Shown: one piece after another, positions 1 through 8,985 of the stretch
Numbering within the stretch: position 1 is the stretch's first letter
Layout of the letters: every line of letters starts with the position of its first letter
Origin: Paenibacillus sp. FSL K6-3182
GTDB taxonomy: Bacteria > Bacillota > Bacilli > Paenibacillales > Paenibacillaceae
Length of the DNA stretch: 64,000 bases
Reading direction: 5' to 3'
Assembly: GCF_037976325.1 (NCBI RefSeq)
Contig: NZ_CP150265.1
Span: 2,351,501 to 2,415,500 of the forward strand
Made by a program: the position numbers and the translations under genes
Notes under the pieces: generated by a model
Seen by the model: the letters and a program-made list of their open reading frames with translations, nothing else
Databases searched by the model: none
Told to the model about the DNA's origin: nothing

Positions 1-1499
1 GTCTCGAAGGTTAGACGCAGTGCGCGAGCCATATAGGGCTGCCGGAATTTATCATTTGGCAGTTCATAGCCGAAGCGAACGCCCAAATCATGAGCAGTAA
101 AGTCGATGCGTTCACCGCTGCCGTTCACCAAGTACCCTTCGGCGTGCGTCCGATCTTGAACCTGCTTAGCAATGGCAACAGGATCCTCGCTTTGATCGAA
201 GAAACGGTGCGACCATTCAATCTCGAATTGGTGGACCGATGAGCCTTCATAGCCGCTTGAGTTAAAGACGATAAAGGGAGCAGCTGACTCACTGATATTG
301 GCAAAATGATTTGTATTGACCTTAGTGCTAATAAATTTAACGCTCTCGGTCGTTAATGCTTTGCCAACCTCCATGCTTTTGGCAAAACGAGTTTTCATTT
401 CTTGGTACACTTCGTCGACACTGCATCCGCAAATGCTGTCGTGCGGATGATTTTGCATCAGTGTCTTCCAAGCATATTGGAATAGACCATGCGGATAAGG
501 CTTGCCGAGCTGATGGGCGATGGCAGAGATCGGCTCGGCCACCTTCTCCAGCAGCGTCTGATTTTGTTGATTAAGCTGTTTGATGTAAACACGAGCAGAC
601 GCTGTATTCACTAACGAATACCAGCCATCCGTTTGCTGGCCGCGCAGCTCTCCGCGCGTTAGGCTCAGGTTCGGAGGCTGCTGCGTTTGAACCGCCTTTA
701 CATAATCGTCAAAGCTCGAGTGGATGAACTCGTACGCAGGGAACAGCTCTCTCGCTACGCGGAGCGCTTCGGAGAGATTGGTCTGAATGGGCTGATGATC
801 GCAGCCGTTCATAAGCAGCAGCTGCGAGGTTGAAGCATATTGTTCCACTCGCGCAAGGCGATGCTCCCAGTAAGGCTTTGCTTTGAGAGGATCAACTGGA
901 ATCTCCATACCGTTGTTATACCAATTGGCAAATAGGATGCCTAATACGCTTGAACCGTCGGGTGCCTGCCAGATGAGCTCGGAATAAGGGGACTCAAGGC
1001 CGGAGGAATCTTCCACCCGATTGTTGAAGCCAGTTGCTTTTACACCTCTTCCGAACACGGCGGTATCGATGCCTGCTTGTCTTAATAGCTGAGCAGCCTG
1101 TCCCATATTGCCAAACGAATCTGGGAAATAACCAAGCTTCGAAATCGGTCCATATTTTTTGGCATCCCTATGTCCGATTTGCAAGTTTCTTACGTTTGCT
1201 TCGCTGCTGGTTAGAAACTCATCCTGCAAAATATACCAAGGACCCAAAGAGAGCTTGCCTTCATCACACAGCTTTTGGATTTGGCTCTGCTTCTCTGGGT
1301 ACACCTGCAGATAATCATCTAAAATTATTGTTTGACCATCGAGGTAAAAGCTGCGAAAATCAGGATCGGCCTCGAACGTTTCCAGCAGCGTGTCCATTGT
1401 CTCAATCAGCTTGACATGATGGGCTTCGTAAGGCATATACCATTCTCGATCCCAATGGGTATGCGAAATGACATGTACCACCCTTTTCGATGCAGTCAT
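1..1499 (-). CDS. alpha-mannosidase, GH38 family (3' end beyond the window)
   Basis: Glycoside hydrolase of family 38, expected to release terminal alpha-mannose from oligosaccharides, probably in the cytoplasm since no signal peptide is visible. Reading the minus strand from ATG at 1499-1497, the protein opens with the zinc-binding HTHWDREWY motif near residue 13. The nucleophile-region motif FPDSFGN lies near residue 129, and the HDSICG motif near residue 350. All three are hallmarks of the GH38 mannosidase/MngB group. About 499 codons are visible; the family is usually 800-1000 residues, so roughly the N-terminal half is present and the gene continues past base 1. A GAGGAG ribosome site lies just upstream (1502-1510). 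It is divergent from the kinase gene at 1732. Together with the GH99-like enzyme at 10816 and the mannonate-dehydratase-family protein at 16239 it points to mannose-containing glycans, although the substrate is inferred. Confidence 0.92.
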   Translation of the reverse strand, partial: MTASKRVVHVISHTHWDREWYMPYEAHHVKLIETMDTLLETFEADPDFRSFYLDGQTIILDDYLQVYPEKQSQIQKLCDEGKLSLGPWYILQDEFLTSSEANVRNLQIGHRDAKKYGPISKLGYFPDSFGNMGQAAQLLRQAGIDTAVFGRGVKATGFNNRVEDSSGLESPYSELIWQAPDGSSVLGILFANWYNNGMEIPVDPLKAKPYWEHRLARVEQYASTSQLLLMNGCDHQPIQTNLSEALRVARELFPAYEFIHSSFDDYVKAVQTQQPPNLSLTRGELRGQQTDGWYSLVNTASARVYIKQLNQQNQTLLEKVAEPISAIAHQLGKPYPHGLFQYAWKTLMQNHPHDSICGCSVDEVYQEMKTRFAKSMEVGKALTTESVKFISTKVNTNHFANISESAAPFIVFNSSGYEGSSVHQFEIEWSHRFFDQSEDPVAIAKQVQDRTHAEGYLVNGSGERIDFTAHDLGVRFGYELPNDKFRQPYMARALRLTFE

Positions 1500-1665
1500 C
1501 GTTGCTCCTCTTTTCGTTGAAAGGTTAGGTATTACGCCATTAGTCTAAAGAATATGCAAGCTGCTCACAATGAGGGATATGCAAACTTTAAGGGGAATTA
1601 TTATCGCTTTACCAGGAATGAGGAATTAAGCATAACGAAATGCTGTAACAAGCTTAAATTACTTA

Positions 1666-1693
1666 TTGCAAAAGTAACTCAATGAAGTATATT
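1666..1693 (+). promoter_or_regulatory. putative sigma-A promoter of the kinase gene
   Basis: TTGCAA (1666-1671), a 16-bp spacer and TATATT (1688-1693) lie 38 bp before the GTG start at 1732. The spacing is slightly short and no start site is known, so this is tentative. Confidence 0.35.
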
Positions 1694-1731
1694 ATCGAGG
1701 ACAAGTCTACTCCAGCGATGGAGGCAGCATA

Positions 1732-3558
1732 GTGGAAGGCAGGTGTATACTTGTGAATAAAGTGTCCTTTCGGCTCGCTTCATCCTTTCGCAATCGGATG
1801 ATTCTCATATTTTTTATGATCATTATCGTCCCGTTTCTGCTTTTTGCATATTATGCGCATATTAAATCGATCGAGGGCATCTCCAATACAAATACGAAAA
1901 TGTCCATGAGCTATCTACTTCAAGCAAGAAAAAACTTCGAGATTTATCTGGGCAACTTAAATGATCAAGTTAACGATGTCATTGGAAATAAGGAACTTCA
2001 GGATTTATTGGAAACGGAACCATTAAATCAGGCAGAAGAGGAAGCGTTTACAGTTAATTTATTGACCGTGCTGTATCACGCTACGTCTACGATTGATGCT
2101 TTTAGAGTCAAGGTGTACCCAATTAAGCCAACAGATTATCCATCCTATATGAGAACAATTGATGAATCGGTGCGTATCGGAGACCAGTATTGGTTTCAGC
2201 GCTCGAAAGCGACGGTTAGTCCAACGTGGTATCTGACCATGCCCATGCATGGGAAATACGCAAAACCGCTGCTCTCCTATGTGAAGCGATTCTCGGGCTT
2301 GTACGATCAAAAATTAAGAGGCATTATTGCGACCGACTTATCCGAGGACTATTTAAGAAGATATTTCTCGCCGTCCGATCAGCTAAAGGATCAGAAGCTG
2401 CTGCTCATTAATGAGAAAGGCATCGTGCATTATGATTCTACAGTTAATGAATGGACAGGCAATGAATTTCCGTCAACAGCCTTAATCTCTTATATGAAGT
2501 CGGGTGATGAAGGCTCTACGTCCATTACGATTGAAGGGGAAACCTACCTCGCCACATATTTGAAGATGGCTAACCATCCCTGGACTATCGTCAGCTTGAC
2601 CCCTCTTCATGAGCTGACGGGTACGATTGATGAAATTAACCGCATGCTCGTTATTTTTTTGATCGGTTATCTTATTTGCTGCATTAGTGTCGTCTTTTAT
2701 ATCACAGCTTACTATACACAGCCTATTGCGCATTTGGTTCGTTTAATGAGGAGGCTGGAGGCGGAAAATCTTCATTACTTGCTGCCTTCGTCGTCCCGCA
2801 AGGATGAAGTTGGCTGGCTGTATAGAGGAGTAAGCAATCTTGTTCAGCGCATAGATGGATTGATTAAGGAGGCAGCGCGCTCCGAAAGGAACAAAAAAGC
2901 GCTGGAGTTTCAAGTGCTGAGTCACCAGATTAATCCTCATTTTCTATACAATACCTTGGAATCAATTAGGTGGAAGGCAGAAAATCATGGACGCAGCGAC
3001 ATAAGCGAGATGGTATCGGCACTTGGAAATCTGCTGCGGCTCAGTCTAAACCAAGGGAAAGAGATTACGACGCTGCGCCGCGAGATTGAGCAGGTGAAGG
3101 CTTATGTATCGATTGAACAAGCAAGAATGGGCAAGGTCGTTCGTATTTTGTATTCCTGTGAGACAGAGACGCTGGATATGCCGTTTCTAAGGTTATTGCT
3201 GCAGCCGCTTGTAGAAAATGCGATTCAGCATAGCGTGCGCGACGATTTTGATAAAGGGAAAATTATGATCGCAGCCAGAAAAATCGGAGAGGATATCGTA
3301 ATCGATATCGTGGATAACGGCAAAGGCATTCCAGCGCCCGTGCTGGAACAGCTGGAGAGGGAAGAAGAGCCTAGCGAAAAGTTCTCGCGTACGCGCAGAG
3401 GCGTAGGGCTTCGCAATGTGAATGATCGTTTGAAGCTTTATTTTGGAGATCGTTACAAGCTTGAAATCAAGACGGGGCCCGAAATGGGAACAACGATAAC
3501 GTTAAGGCATCCCATTTTGAAGGAAGACCAGAATATCGATTCGATTGGCAATGAGTGA
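1732..3558 (+). CDS. YesM-type membrane sensor histidine kinase
   Basis: Membrane sensor kinase of the YesM/LytS-like class that normally phosphorylates an AraC-type YesN regulator controlling sugar uptake genes. A first membrane helix is at about residues 20-42. An extracellular sensory region of about 260 residues follows, then a second helix (about 303-325) and a HAMP segment. The His_kinase domain carries NPHFLYNTL with the phosphoacceptor His near 403. The ATPase domain has VENAIQH, DNGKGIP and GVGLRNV. The GTG at 1732 has GGAGG 7 bases upstream; an in-frame GTG at 1753 preceded by GGAAGG is an alternative. No response regulator is adjacent, which is unusual. Instead a solute-binding lipoprotein starts 27 bases downstream, suggesting the binding protein feeds the kinase its signal. 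Confidence 0.93.
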   Translation: MEGRCILVNKVSFRLASSFRNRMILIFFMIIIVPFLLFAYYAHIKSIEGISNTNTKMSMSYLLQARKNFEIYLGNLNDQVNDVIGNKELQDLLETEPLNQAEEEAFTVNLLTVLYHATSTIDAFRVKVYPIKPTDYPSYMRTIDESVRIGDQYWFQRSKATVSPTWYLTMPMHGKYAKPLLSYVKRFSGLYDQKLRGIIATDLSEDYLRRYFSPSDQLKDQKLLLINEKGIVHYDSTVNEWTGNEFPSTALISYMKSGDEGSTSITIEGETYLATYLKMANHPWTIVSLTPLHELTGTIDEINRMLVIFLIGYLICCISVVFYITAYYTQPIAHLVRLMRRLEAENLHYLLPSSSRKDEVGWLYRGVSNLVQRIDGLIKEAARSERNKKALEFQVLSHQINPHFLYNTLESIRWKAENHGRSDISEMVSALGNLLRLSLNQGKEITTLRREIEQVKAYVSIEQARMGKVVRILYSCETETLDMPFLRLLLQPLVENAIQHSVRDDFDKGKIMIAARKIGEDIVIDIVDNGKGIPAPVLEQLEREEEPSEKFSRTRRGVGLRNVNDRLKLYFGDRYKLEIKTGPEMGTTITLRHPILKEDQNIDSIGNE

Positions 3559-3585
3559 AGCGTGAGTATCAAAGGAGGCATAATC

Positions 3586-4950
3586 TTGATAAACAAACGT
3601 AAACAAACATTTGTTATAAGTATACTCCTGATGTTTATGCTAGTTCTAACCTCTTGCACGTTTAAAGGCTGGGATGGCGAGAATGCGGCAGAGGGATCAA
3701 ATAGTGGTCAAGAAGGGCAATATTCAGGCAAAACACCAGTTACGCTTAAGCTTCTGACCTGGGGAGGAGAGACGTATAAGGAGCTGTACGATAAATTCAA
3801 TGCCAAATATCCATGGATTACGATTGAGCCCGTTCAAATCGTGGGCGGCGATGACGAAATCATGAATCAAATTATTGCATTGGAGGCGGCAGGCACACCA
3901 GCTGATCTGACTTGGGTTGTTGGTGATTTGCTTCGTTATGAGCAAAGCGGCCTGCTCGAAAATTTAAAGCCGTACATGGATGAAGATGCTTCCTTTCAAG
4001 GCAAGGTACTGCCCGATGGATACTTTGATACGATGGCCTTTAATGGCCGAAGGCTTGCTGTGCCGTTCGTCGATGTTCCGATGTGGATTATTGTGAATAA
4101 AGATTTATTGGCTAAGCACGGCATAGATATGCCTTCTAATGATTGGAGCTTTGATGATTTGCGTGATATTGCAAAACGTGTCACGGACCCTGCAGCTGGG
4201 GAATATGGCCTCACTACGAACAGTGATTTTGTGATGCGATTGCTGCCGATGAAAGCTGCTGCGGATGGGCATGCGCCTAATTTGGCTTACCTAAATGATC
4301 GATTGACCCAAAGCTTGTTAAGCACGCCGGATGTGATGGCGGATGTGCGCTGGCTGACTGAATTTGTCACCAAGGATGGGTCTATGCTCTCTTGGGCGGA
4401 TTCCAAAGCACAAGGCGATGTGGTTAAGCAATTCATAAATGGAAAAACAGCGTTTGACATTGCCGGGGATTGGCTGCTTCCGACACTGCAAAAGGAGGCT
4501 GATTTTAACTGGGATATTCTTCCCTTTCCTAGAGGGCAGGTCAACCAATACTCCTTCCATATTTATGGTCCGCTTGCGATGTTGAGCGGCTCGAAGCATA
4601 AAGAAGAGGCATATAAATGGATTAGTTTTCAATTCGAGATGGAGGCGCAGAAATGGAAAATCGAGAAGGGAGCGAATGCTTCCGTTATTGATCCAGAGCT
4701 GACAGCCTATATTGATGAGGTTCCCTTATGGCAAGGGAAAAATATCGAAGCCGTGAAGATGACCAAGGATAACAGTCTCGTATTGCCCGGCGCCACGATA
4801 CCCGGTTTTTCGGAGTACAACTGGATTAATGTTATTAATGATATCGTATATCAAGGTGCCGACATTAATCGTATTATTCCTGAGACAGAGGCATGGAACA
4901 AAAAAACGCTGGAGCTGCGGGAGCATTGGAAGCGGAATCGTGATAAATGA
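3586..4950 (+). CDS. sugar ABC transporter solute-binding lipoprotein (family 1)
   Basis: Extracellular carbohydrate-binding lipoprotein of the CUT1 transporters. The TTG at 3586 is chosen because AAAGGAGG (3571-3578) sits 7 bases before it; it gives 454 residues beginning with a basic stretch, a hydrophobic core and the lipobox LTSC. The mature part has the binding-protein fold features PADLTW and VPFVDVPMW. It is a clear paralogue of the lipoprotein at 31159: most blocks, including FINGKTAF, GSKHKEEA and GANASVIDPELTAY, are shared or nearly so. No permease genes accompany it. It is 27 bases downstream of the orphan kinase and 25 bases upstream of a second lipoprotein, so it may be a sensory co-receptor or an alternative receptor for the permeases at 28778-30651. 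Confidence 0.9.
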   Translation: MINKRKQTFVISILLMFMLVLTSCTFKGWDGENAAEGSNSGQEGQYSGKTPVTLKLLTWGGETYKELYDKFNAKYPWITIEPVQIVGGDDEIMNQIIALEAAGTPADLTWVVGDLLRYEQSGLLENLKPYMDEDASFQGKVLPDGYFDTMAFNGRRLAVPFVDVPMWIIVNKDLLAKHGIDMPSNDWSFDDLRDIAKRVTDPAAGEYGLTTNSDFVMRLLPMKAAADGHAPNLAYLNDRLTQSLLSTPDVMADVRWLTEFVTKDGSMLSWADSKAQGDVVKQFINGKTAFDIAGDWLLPTLQKEADFNWDILPFPRGQVNQYSFHIYGPLAMLSGSKHKEEAYKWISFQFEMEAQKWKIEKGANASVIDPELTAYIDEVPLWQGKNIEAVKMTKDNSLVLPGATIPGFSEYNWINVINDIVYQGADINRIIPETEAWNKKTLELREHWKRNRDK

Positions 4951-4975
4951 GAGCTGGCAGCGGAGGGGATGTTTG

Positions 4976-5554
4976 ATGAGGACGAGATGGAAGGCTATTT
5001 TTGTTGTTTTCTCGGTCGTCATAATGATCATGGGTGGCTGTAGTAAATCCATTACGGATACGGCTACAGAGAAGAGAATAGAGTTTATTCAAAACCCGGA
5101 TTCCTCATTGACGAAGGTAAAAGTAGAAACGGATGGCATGCTGTCAGAGCTTGGTTATACGCATCCCCATCCATTTGCTTTAAACAATGAGGTGTTGGTT
5201 GATTTGAATTATTATAAGGAAAATCAAGTATCTCGCGGCGATATTGCCTTATTCCAAGTTGAAAAAGATAAACTAGCGACGGATATAGCAAGAGTTGTTG
5301 GGCTTCCTGGCGAGTCGGTTCAGGTTAAACAAGGGCAGGTTTATATTAATGGGAATAAACTGGATGCCTTTTACGGGAGCGATCCTTCTTCCGATAAAAA
5401 TGATTCTATGAATAAGCCATTGCAGCTAAAGGAGAATGAGTATTTTATATTGGCGGATGTACGTTGGCGAGGAATCCATGACAGCCAATCAGCTGGTGCT
5501 TTTGCCAAAGAGGAAATAGTAGGTAAAGTAGTCGGCTATGAGAACAAACGTTAA
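4976..5554 (+). CDS. signal-peptidase-I-like lipoprotein lacking catalytic residues
   Basis: A 192-residue lipoprotein (hydrophobic segment, then lipobox MGGC near residue 21) whose mature part resembles the S26 signal peptidase fold. The segments RGDIALF, IARVVGLPGESV, GQVYINGNKLD and EYFILADVRWRG align with boxes C-E of bacterial SipS-type enzymes. The catalytic Lys of the family motif YVKRxxGLPG is replaced by Ala (about residue 105), no SMxPT serine motif is seen, and box E GDNR reads ADVR. It is therefore probably a non-peptidase pseudoenzyme attached to the outer membrane face. ATG 4976 has GGAGGGG 7 bases upstream; a longer in-frame reading overlaps the previous gene and is unlikely. 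It is the last gene of the kinase-binding-protein group; a role in folding or sensing is only a guess. Confidence 0.75.
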   Translation: MRTRWKAIFVVFSVVIMIMGGCSKSITDTATEKRIEFIQNPDSSLTKVKVETDGMLSELGYTHPHPFALNNEVLVDLNYYKENQVSRGDIALFQVEKDKLATDIARVVGLPGESVQVKQGQVYINGNKLDAFYGSDPSSDKNDSMNKPLQLKENEYFILADVRWRGIHDSQSAGAFAKEEIVGKVVGYENKR

Positions 5555-5690
5555 GCAGCAAAGGAGGTTAGGAAAGTAACCAAGAGTAATGGGAGCTATG
5601 ACGTTTTTGATGAACAAAGCTACATATGGATACAAAGCTTAATTGGTAACAACGAAGGAGGACGTCTGTTACTTCGTTATGTGCATGTAG

Positions 5691-5721
5691 AGATCACCGG
5701 TTGTTTAGGTGGTCTTTTTTT
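5691..5721 (+). terminator. Rho-independent terminator
   Basis: Stem AGATCACC/GGTGGTCT (one G-U pair) with a 9-base loop followed by seven T. It closes the kinase/lipoprotein group. A second inverted repeat, AACGAAG/CTTCGTT, precedes it at about 5651-5677. Confidence 0.7.
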
Positions 5722-5767
5722 GTTTGAACTCGATAAGCACAAATATATGCTTAAAGAGTAGTTGCGG

Positions 5768-6950
5768 CGTCTGGTTGAGGTGGAAGTGAAGCTGTAAGCA
5801 CGTATGTGTTCTTACAGCGAGAGAATAGCCTTAGTTTGTTGTCTGTAAGCGCATATGTGAGCTTATTGAGTAGAAAAGCCGTTTGGTTGAGGTAGAAATG
5901 GAGCTGTAAGCACGCATGTGTTCTTACAGCTCGAGAAAAGCCTTGGTTTGTTGTCTGTAAGCGCATATGTGCGCTTATTGAGTAGAAAAGCCGTCTGGTT
6001 GAGGTAGAAATGGAGCTGTAAGCACACATGTGTTCTTACAGCGAGAGAATAGCCTTAGTTTGTTGTCAGTAAGCGCATATGTGCGCTTATTGAGTAGAAA
6101 AGCCGTCTGATTGAAGTGGAAATGGAGCAGTAAGCACGTATGTGTTCTTACAGCTCGAGAAAAGCCTTGGTTTGTTGTCGGTAAGCGCAAATATGCGCTT
6201 ATTGATTAAATGAGGCGTCTGATCGAGGTGGAAATGGAGCAGTAAGCACGTATGTGTTCTTACAGCTCGAGAAAAGCCTTGGTTTGTTGTCGGTAAGCGC
6301 AAATATGCGCTTATTGAGTAAATGAGGCGTCTGATCAAGGTTGAAATGAAGCTGTAAAAATATATGGGCTTAAACTGTAGAGAAGCCATCTGGTTGAGGT
6401 GGAAATGGAGTTGTAAGCACGTATGTGTTCTTACAGCGAGAAAATAGCCTTAGTTTGTTGTCTGTAAGCGCATATGTGCGCTTATTGAGTAGAAAAGCCG
6501 TCTGGTTGAGGTGGAAATGGAGCTGTAAGCACATATGTGTTCTTACAGCACGAGAATAGCCTCAGTTTGTTGTCTTTAAGCGCATATATGCGCTTAAAGA
6601 GTAGAGAAGCCATCTGGTTGAGGTTGAAATGAAGCTGTAAGCACGGAAGTGTTCTTACAGCTCGAGAAAAGCCTCAGTTTGTTGTCTGTAAGCGCAAATA
6701 TGCGCTTATTGAGGTAGATGAGGCGTCTGATCGAGGTTGAAATGAAGCTGTAAGCACGTATGTGTTCTTAAAGCTTAAGAAAAGGGTTAGTTTGTTGTCT
6801 GTAAGCGCAAATATGTGCTTATTGATTAGAAATTCCGTGTGCTTGAGGCGGAAGTGAAGTTGTAAGCACGCATGTTTTCTTACAGCGCGATACAAGCCTT
6901 GGTTTTTTGTCTATAAGCACATCTATACGCGAATAAAACAGAGCTGACGT
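5768..6950. repeat. about 11 tandem 112-bp repeats, each with two hairpins
   Basis: A gene-free stretch of 1.5 kb filled by direct repeats starting near 5768, 5880, 5993, 6105, 6218, 6329 (a shortened unit), 6389, 6500, 6612, 6725 and 6836, with the last units degenerate. Each full unit has hairpin 1, GCTGTAAG-(12 bases containing CAC....GTG)-CTTACAGC, and hairpin 2, such as TAAGCGCATATGTGCGCTTA. Base changes between units fall mainly in loops (TATG versus AATA in hairpin 2). In the unit at 6500 hairpin 2 is lengthened on both sides by matching TT/AA changes. Open frames on the minus strand here are by-products of the repeats. The array precedes the permease gene at 7084. Confidence 0.9.
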
Positions 6951-7083
6951 CTGGGAGACGGGGGAAAGGAGCTTTATGCATAGGAGGATAATCTTAAACC
7001 ACAAAGTATAAGATTGGCTCATAGTAAGCCCAGGCGGGCTCCCTTAGAATAAAAGTATCACATCAATGGAAGGGAAATCGATT

Positions 7084-8010
7084 ATGAAATCTAATGGAGT
7101 CATTCGGGAATTACTTAGAAATCGAACGCTGCTGCTCATGTTCCTGCCCGTCGCGACGCTCCTTTTTCTCTTTAACTACTTGCCGCTTGCAGGTCTAGTC
7201 ATCGCCTTCAAAGACTTTGACTTTGCTAAAGGAATTTTCGGAAGCGATTGGATGCACCCGCTGCTGAATAACTTTGATTATTTGTTCTCTTCTCCGACCG
7301 CTTTTCGGGCGATGAGAAACACGATACTGTTAAACGCATTGTTTATTACAGTCGGGCTCATTTTTGAAGTAGGGTTTGCCTTGCTGCTCAATGAGATTAG
7401 AAACAAATATTTTAAAAGAGTTACGCAGTCGCTAACCTTTCTTCCTTTCTTTATTTCGTGGATCGTAGTCGGAGTGTTCGCTTACAACTTAATGAACTTT
7501 GAGAGTGGAGCGATTAATCGTGTGCTGGAGACGATAGGCTTGCAGCCGATTGATTTCTACAGCGAAGCCGGCTTATGGCCGCTCATTCTAACGATAGCGG
7601 TTCGCTGGAAGGTTACCGGATACGGCACAATCATTTATTTGGCGGCATTAACGTCCATCGACAATTCGTATTATGAAGCAGCGTCCATCGACGGTGCGAC
7701 AAGATGGCAGCAAATCCGTTTTATCAGCATTCCGATGCTGCGGCCAACGATCATTATCTTAACCTTGCTGGCTGTTGGCAGAATCATGAACGCCGATTTT
7801 GGAATGTTTTACGCAATGGTCGGCGATGCTTCTCTCTTATTTCCTACAACTGACGTTATTGATACGTTTGTTTATCGCAGCTTGCGCAAATCAGGGGATA
7901 TCGGCATGGCATCTGCGGCGGGCTTCCTCCAGTCGTTCATCGCATTCGTGCTCATCATCGGCAGCAATTACGCGGCACGCAAAATAGACAAAGACTCGGC
8001 TATTTTCTAA
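7084..8010 (+). CDS. sugar ABC transporter permease, LplB/MalF type
   Basis: First membrane subunit of a CUT1 carbohydrate importer. About six membrane helices are visible, and the cytoplasmic EAA loop reads YYEAASIDGAT followed by IPMLRPT (about residues 198-222), the contact site for the ATPase. ATG 7084 is preferred because GGAAGGG precedes it by about 9 bases; ATG 7066 has no such site. Length 308 is normal for LplB/YtcP-type proteins. The next permease starts 34 bases downstream and the binding protein 56 bases after that, so 7084-10542 is one operon. No ATPase is encoded here; the MsmX/UgpC-like ATPase at 18606 could energise it. Confidence 0.93.
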   Translation: MKSNGVIRELLRNRTLLLMFLPVATLLFLFNYLPLAGLVIAFKDFDFAKGIFGSDWMHPLLNNFDYLFSSPTAFRAMRNTILLNALFITVGLIFEVGFALLLNEIRNKYFKRVTQSLTFLPFFISWIVVGVFAYNLMNFESGAINRVLETIGLQPIDFYSEAGLWPLILTIAVRWKVTGYGTIIYLAALTSIDNSYYEAASIDGATRWQQIRFISIPMLRPTIIILTLLAVGRIMNADFGMFYAMVGDASLLFPTTDVIDTFVYRSLRKSGDIGMASAAGFLQSFIAFVLIIGSNYAARKIDKDSAIF

Positions 8011-8044
8011 AAACGTCCATTCACATCAAGGGAGGATCATCTGC

Positions 8045-8929
8045 ATGCATCTGAAGAGATTTTCAATTTCACAATTTATTATCATTATAGCGATCTCCTT
8101 GTTCAGTCTGTCCTGCTTGTTTCCATTCATTATGGTCATTTCAGGTTCATTAAGCACGGAGAAGGACATTATGGATTATGGATACACGCTATGGCCAAAG
8201 AACATTACTTTCGATTCTTATCGCATATTATTTCTAGGCTCTAATCGCATTATTGATGCGTATGGCGTAAGTCTTCTCGTTACGGTGGCAGGAACAATTC
8301 TATCCTTGCTCGTAACGAGCATGGGCGCATACGTAATGGCGAGACGGTCATTCAAGTATAGAAACATTTTGTCTATCTACGTCATTATTACAATGCTGTT
8401 TAATGGCGGATTAGTACCTTGGTACATCATTTGCGTGAGATATTTGGATCTAAAAGATACACTATGGGCGCTTATTTTACCGATGCTCGCTAATGCATTC
8501 AACATGTTCCTCATTCGCAACTTTATGTTATCCATACCCGAGGATATGAATGAATCGGCCAAAATGGACGGTGCGGGCGACTTTAAAATCTTTTATCGCC
8601 TCATTGCACCGCTTTCCTTGCCTGTACTTGCAACCGTCGGTTTATTCGTAGCATTGAGCTACTGGAACGATTGGTTTCTAGGTCTCATGTTTGTCGATAA
8701 GCAAGAGCTCCAACCGCTGCAGCTGCTGCTGCGAACGCTCATCTCCAACGTGGAATTTCTGAAGAGCTCGAGCAATGCATCCGCTATGCAGCGAATATCA
8801 GCGCAAATTCCTTCGGAATCGATCAAGATGGCGCTTACGGTCGTTACCATTGGCCCTATCATTTTCTTGTATCCATTCGTTCAACGTTTTTTTGTCAAAG
8901 GTTTGATGGTGGGCGCAGTAAAAGGATGA
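8045..8929 (+). CDS. sugar ABC transporter permease, LplC/MalG type
   Basis: Second membrane subunit (294 residues) pairing with the product at 7084. Six membrane helices are seen. The EAA-type loop is MNESAKMDGAGDFKIFYRL followed by IAPLSLPVLA (about residues 172-200), and the C-terminus FVKGLMVGAVKG is typical for LplC/YtcP proteins. GGAGG lies 8 bases before ATG 8045. The substrate is probably an oligosaccharide from a plant or microbial polysaccharide, inferred from the neighbouring hydrolases. Confidence 0.93.
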   Translation: MHLKRFSISQFIIIIAISLFSLSCLFPFIMVISGSLSTEKDIMDYGYTLWPKNITFDSYRILFLGSNRIIDAYGVSLLVTVAGTILSLLVTSMGAYVMARRSFKYRNILSIYVIITMLFNGGLVPWYIICVRYLDLKDTLWALILPMLANAFNMFLIRNFMLSIPEDMNESAKMDGAGDFKIFYRLIAPLSLPVLATVGLFVALSYWNDWFLGLMFVDKQELQPLQLLLRTLISNVEFLKSSSNASAMQRISAQIPSESIKMALTVVTIGPIIFLYPFVQRFFVKGLMVGAVKG

Positions 8930-8985
8930 CTATCTCGGCTACAGCCGTGTAGTATATAAAACATAAGCTAAGGGGAGAGGTTCAG

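Noticed and set aside
5751..6895. Series of minus-strand reading frames of 70-100 codons with similar sequences
   Set aside because: They are the repeat units read through; no ribosome sites, and composition follows the repeats.
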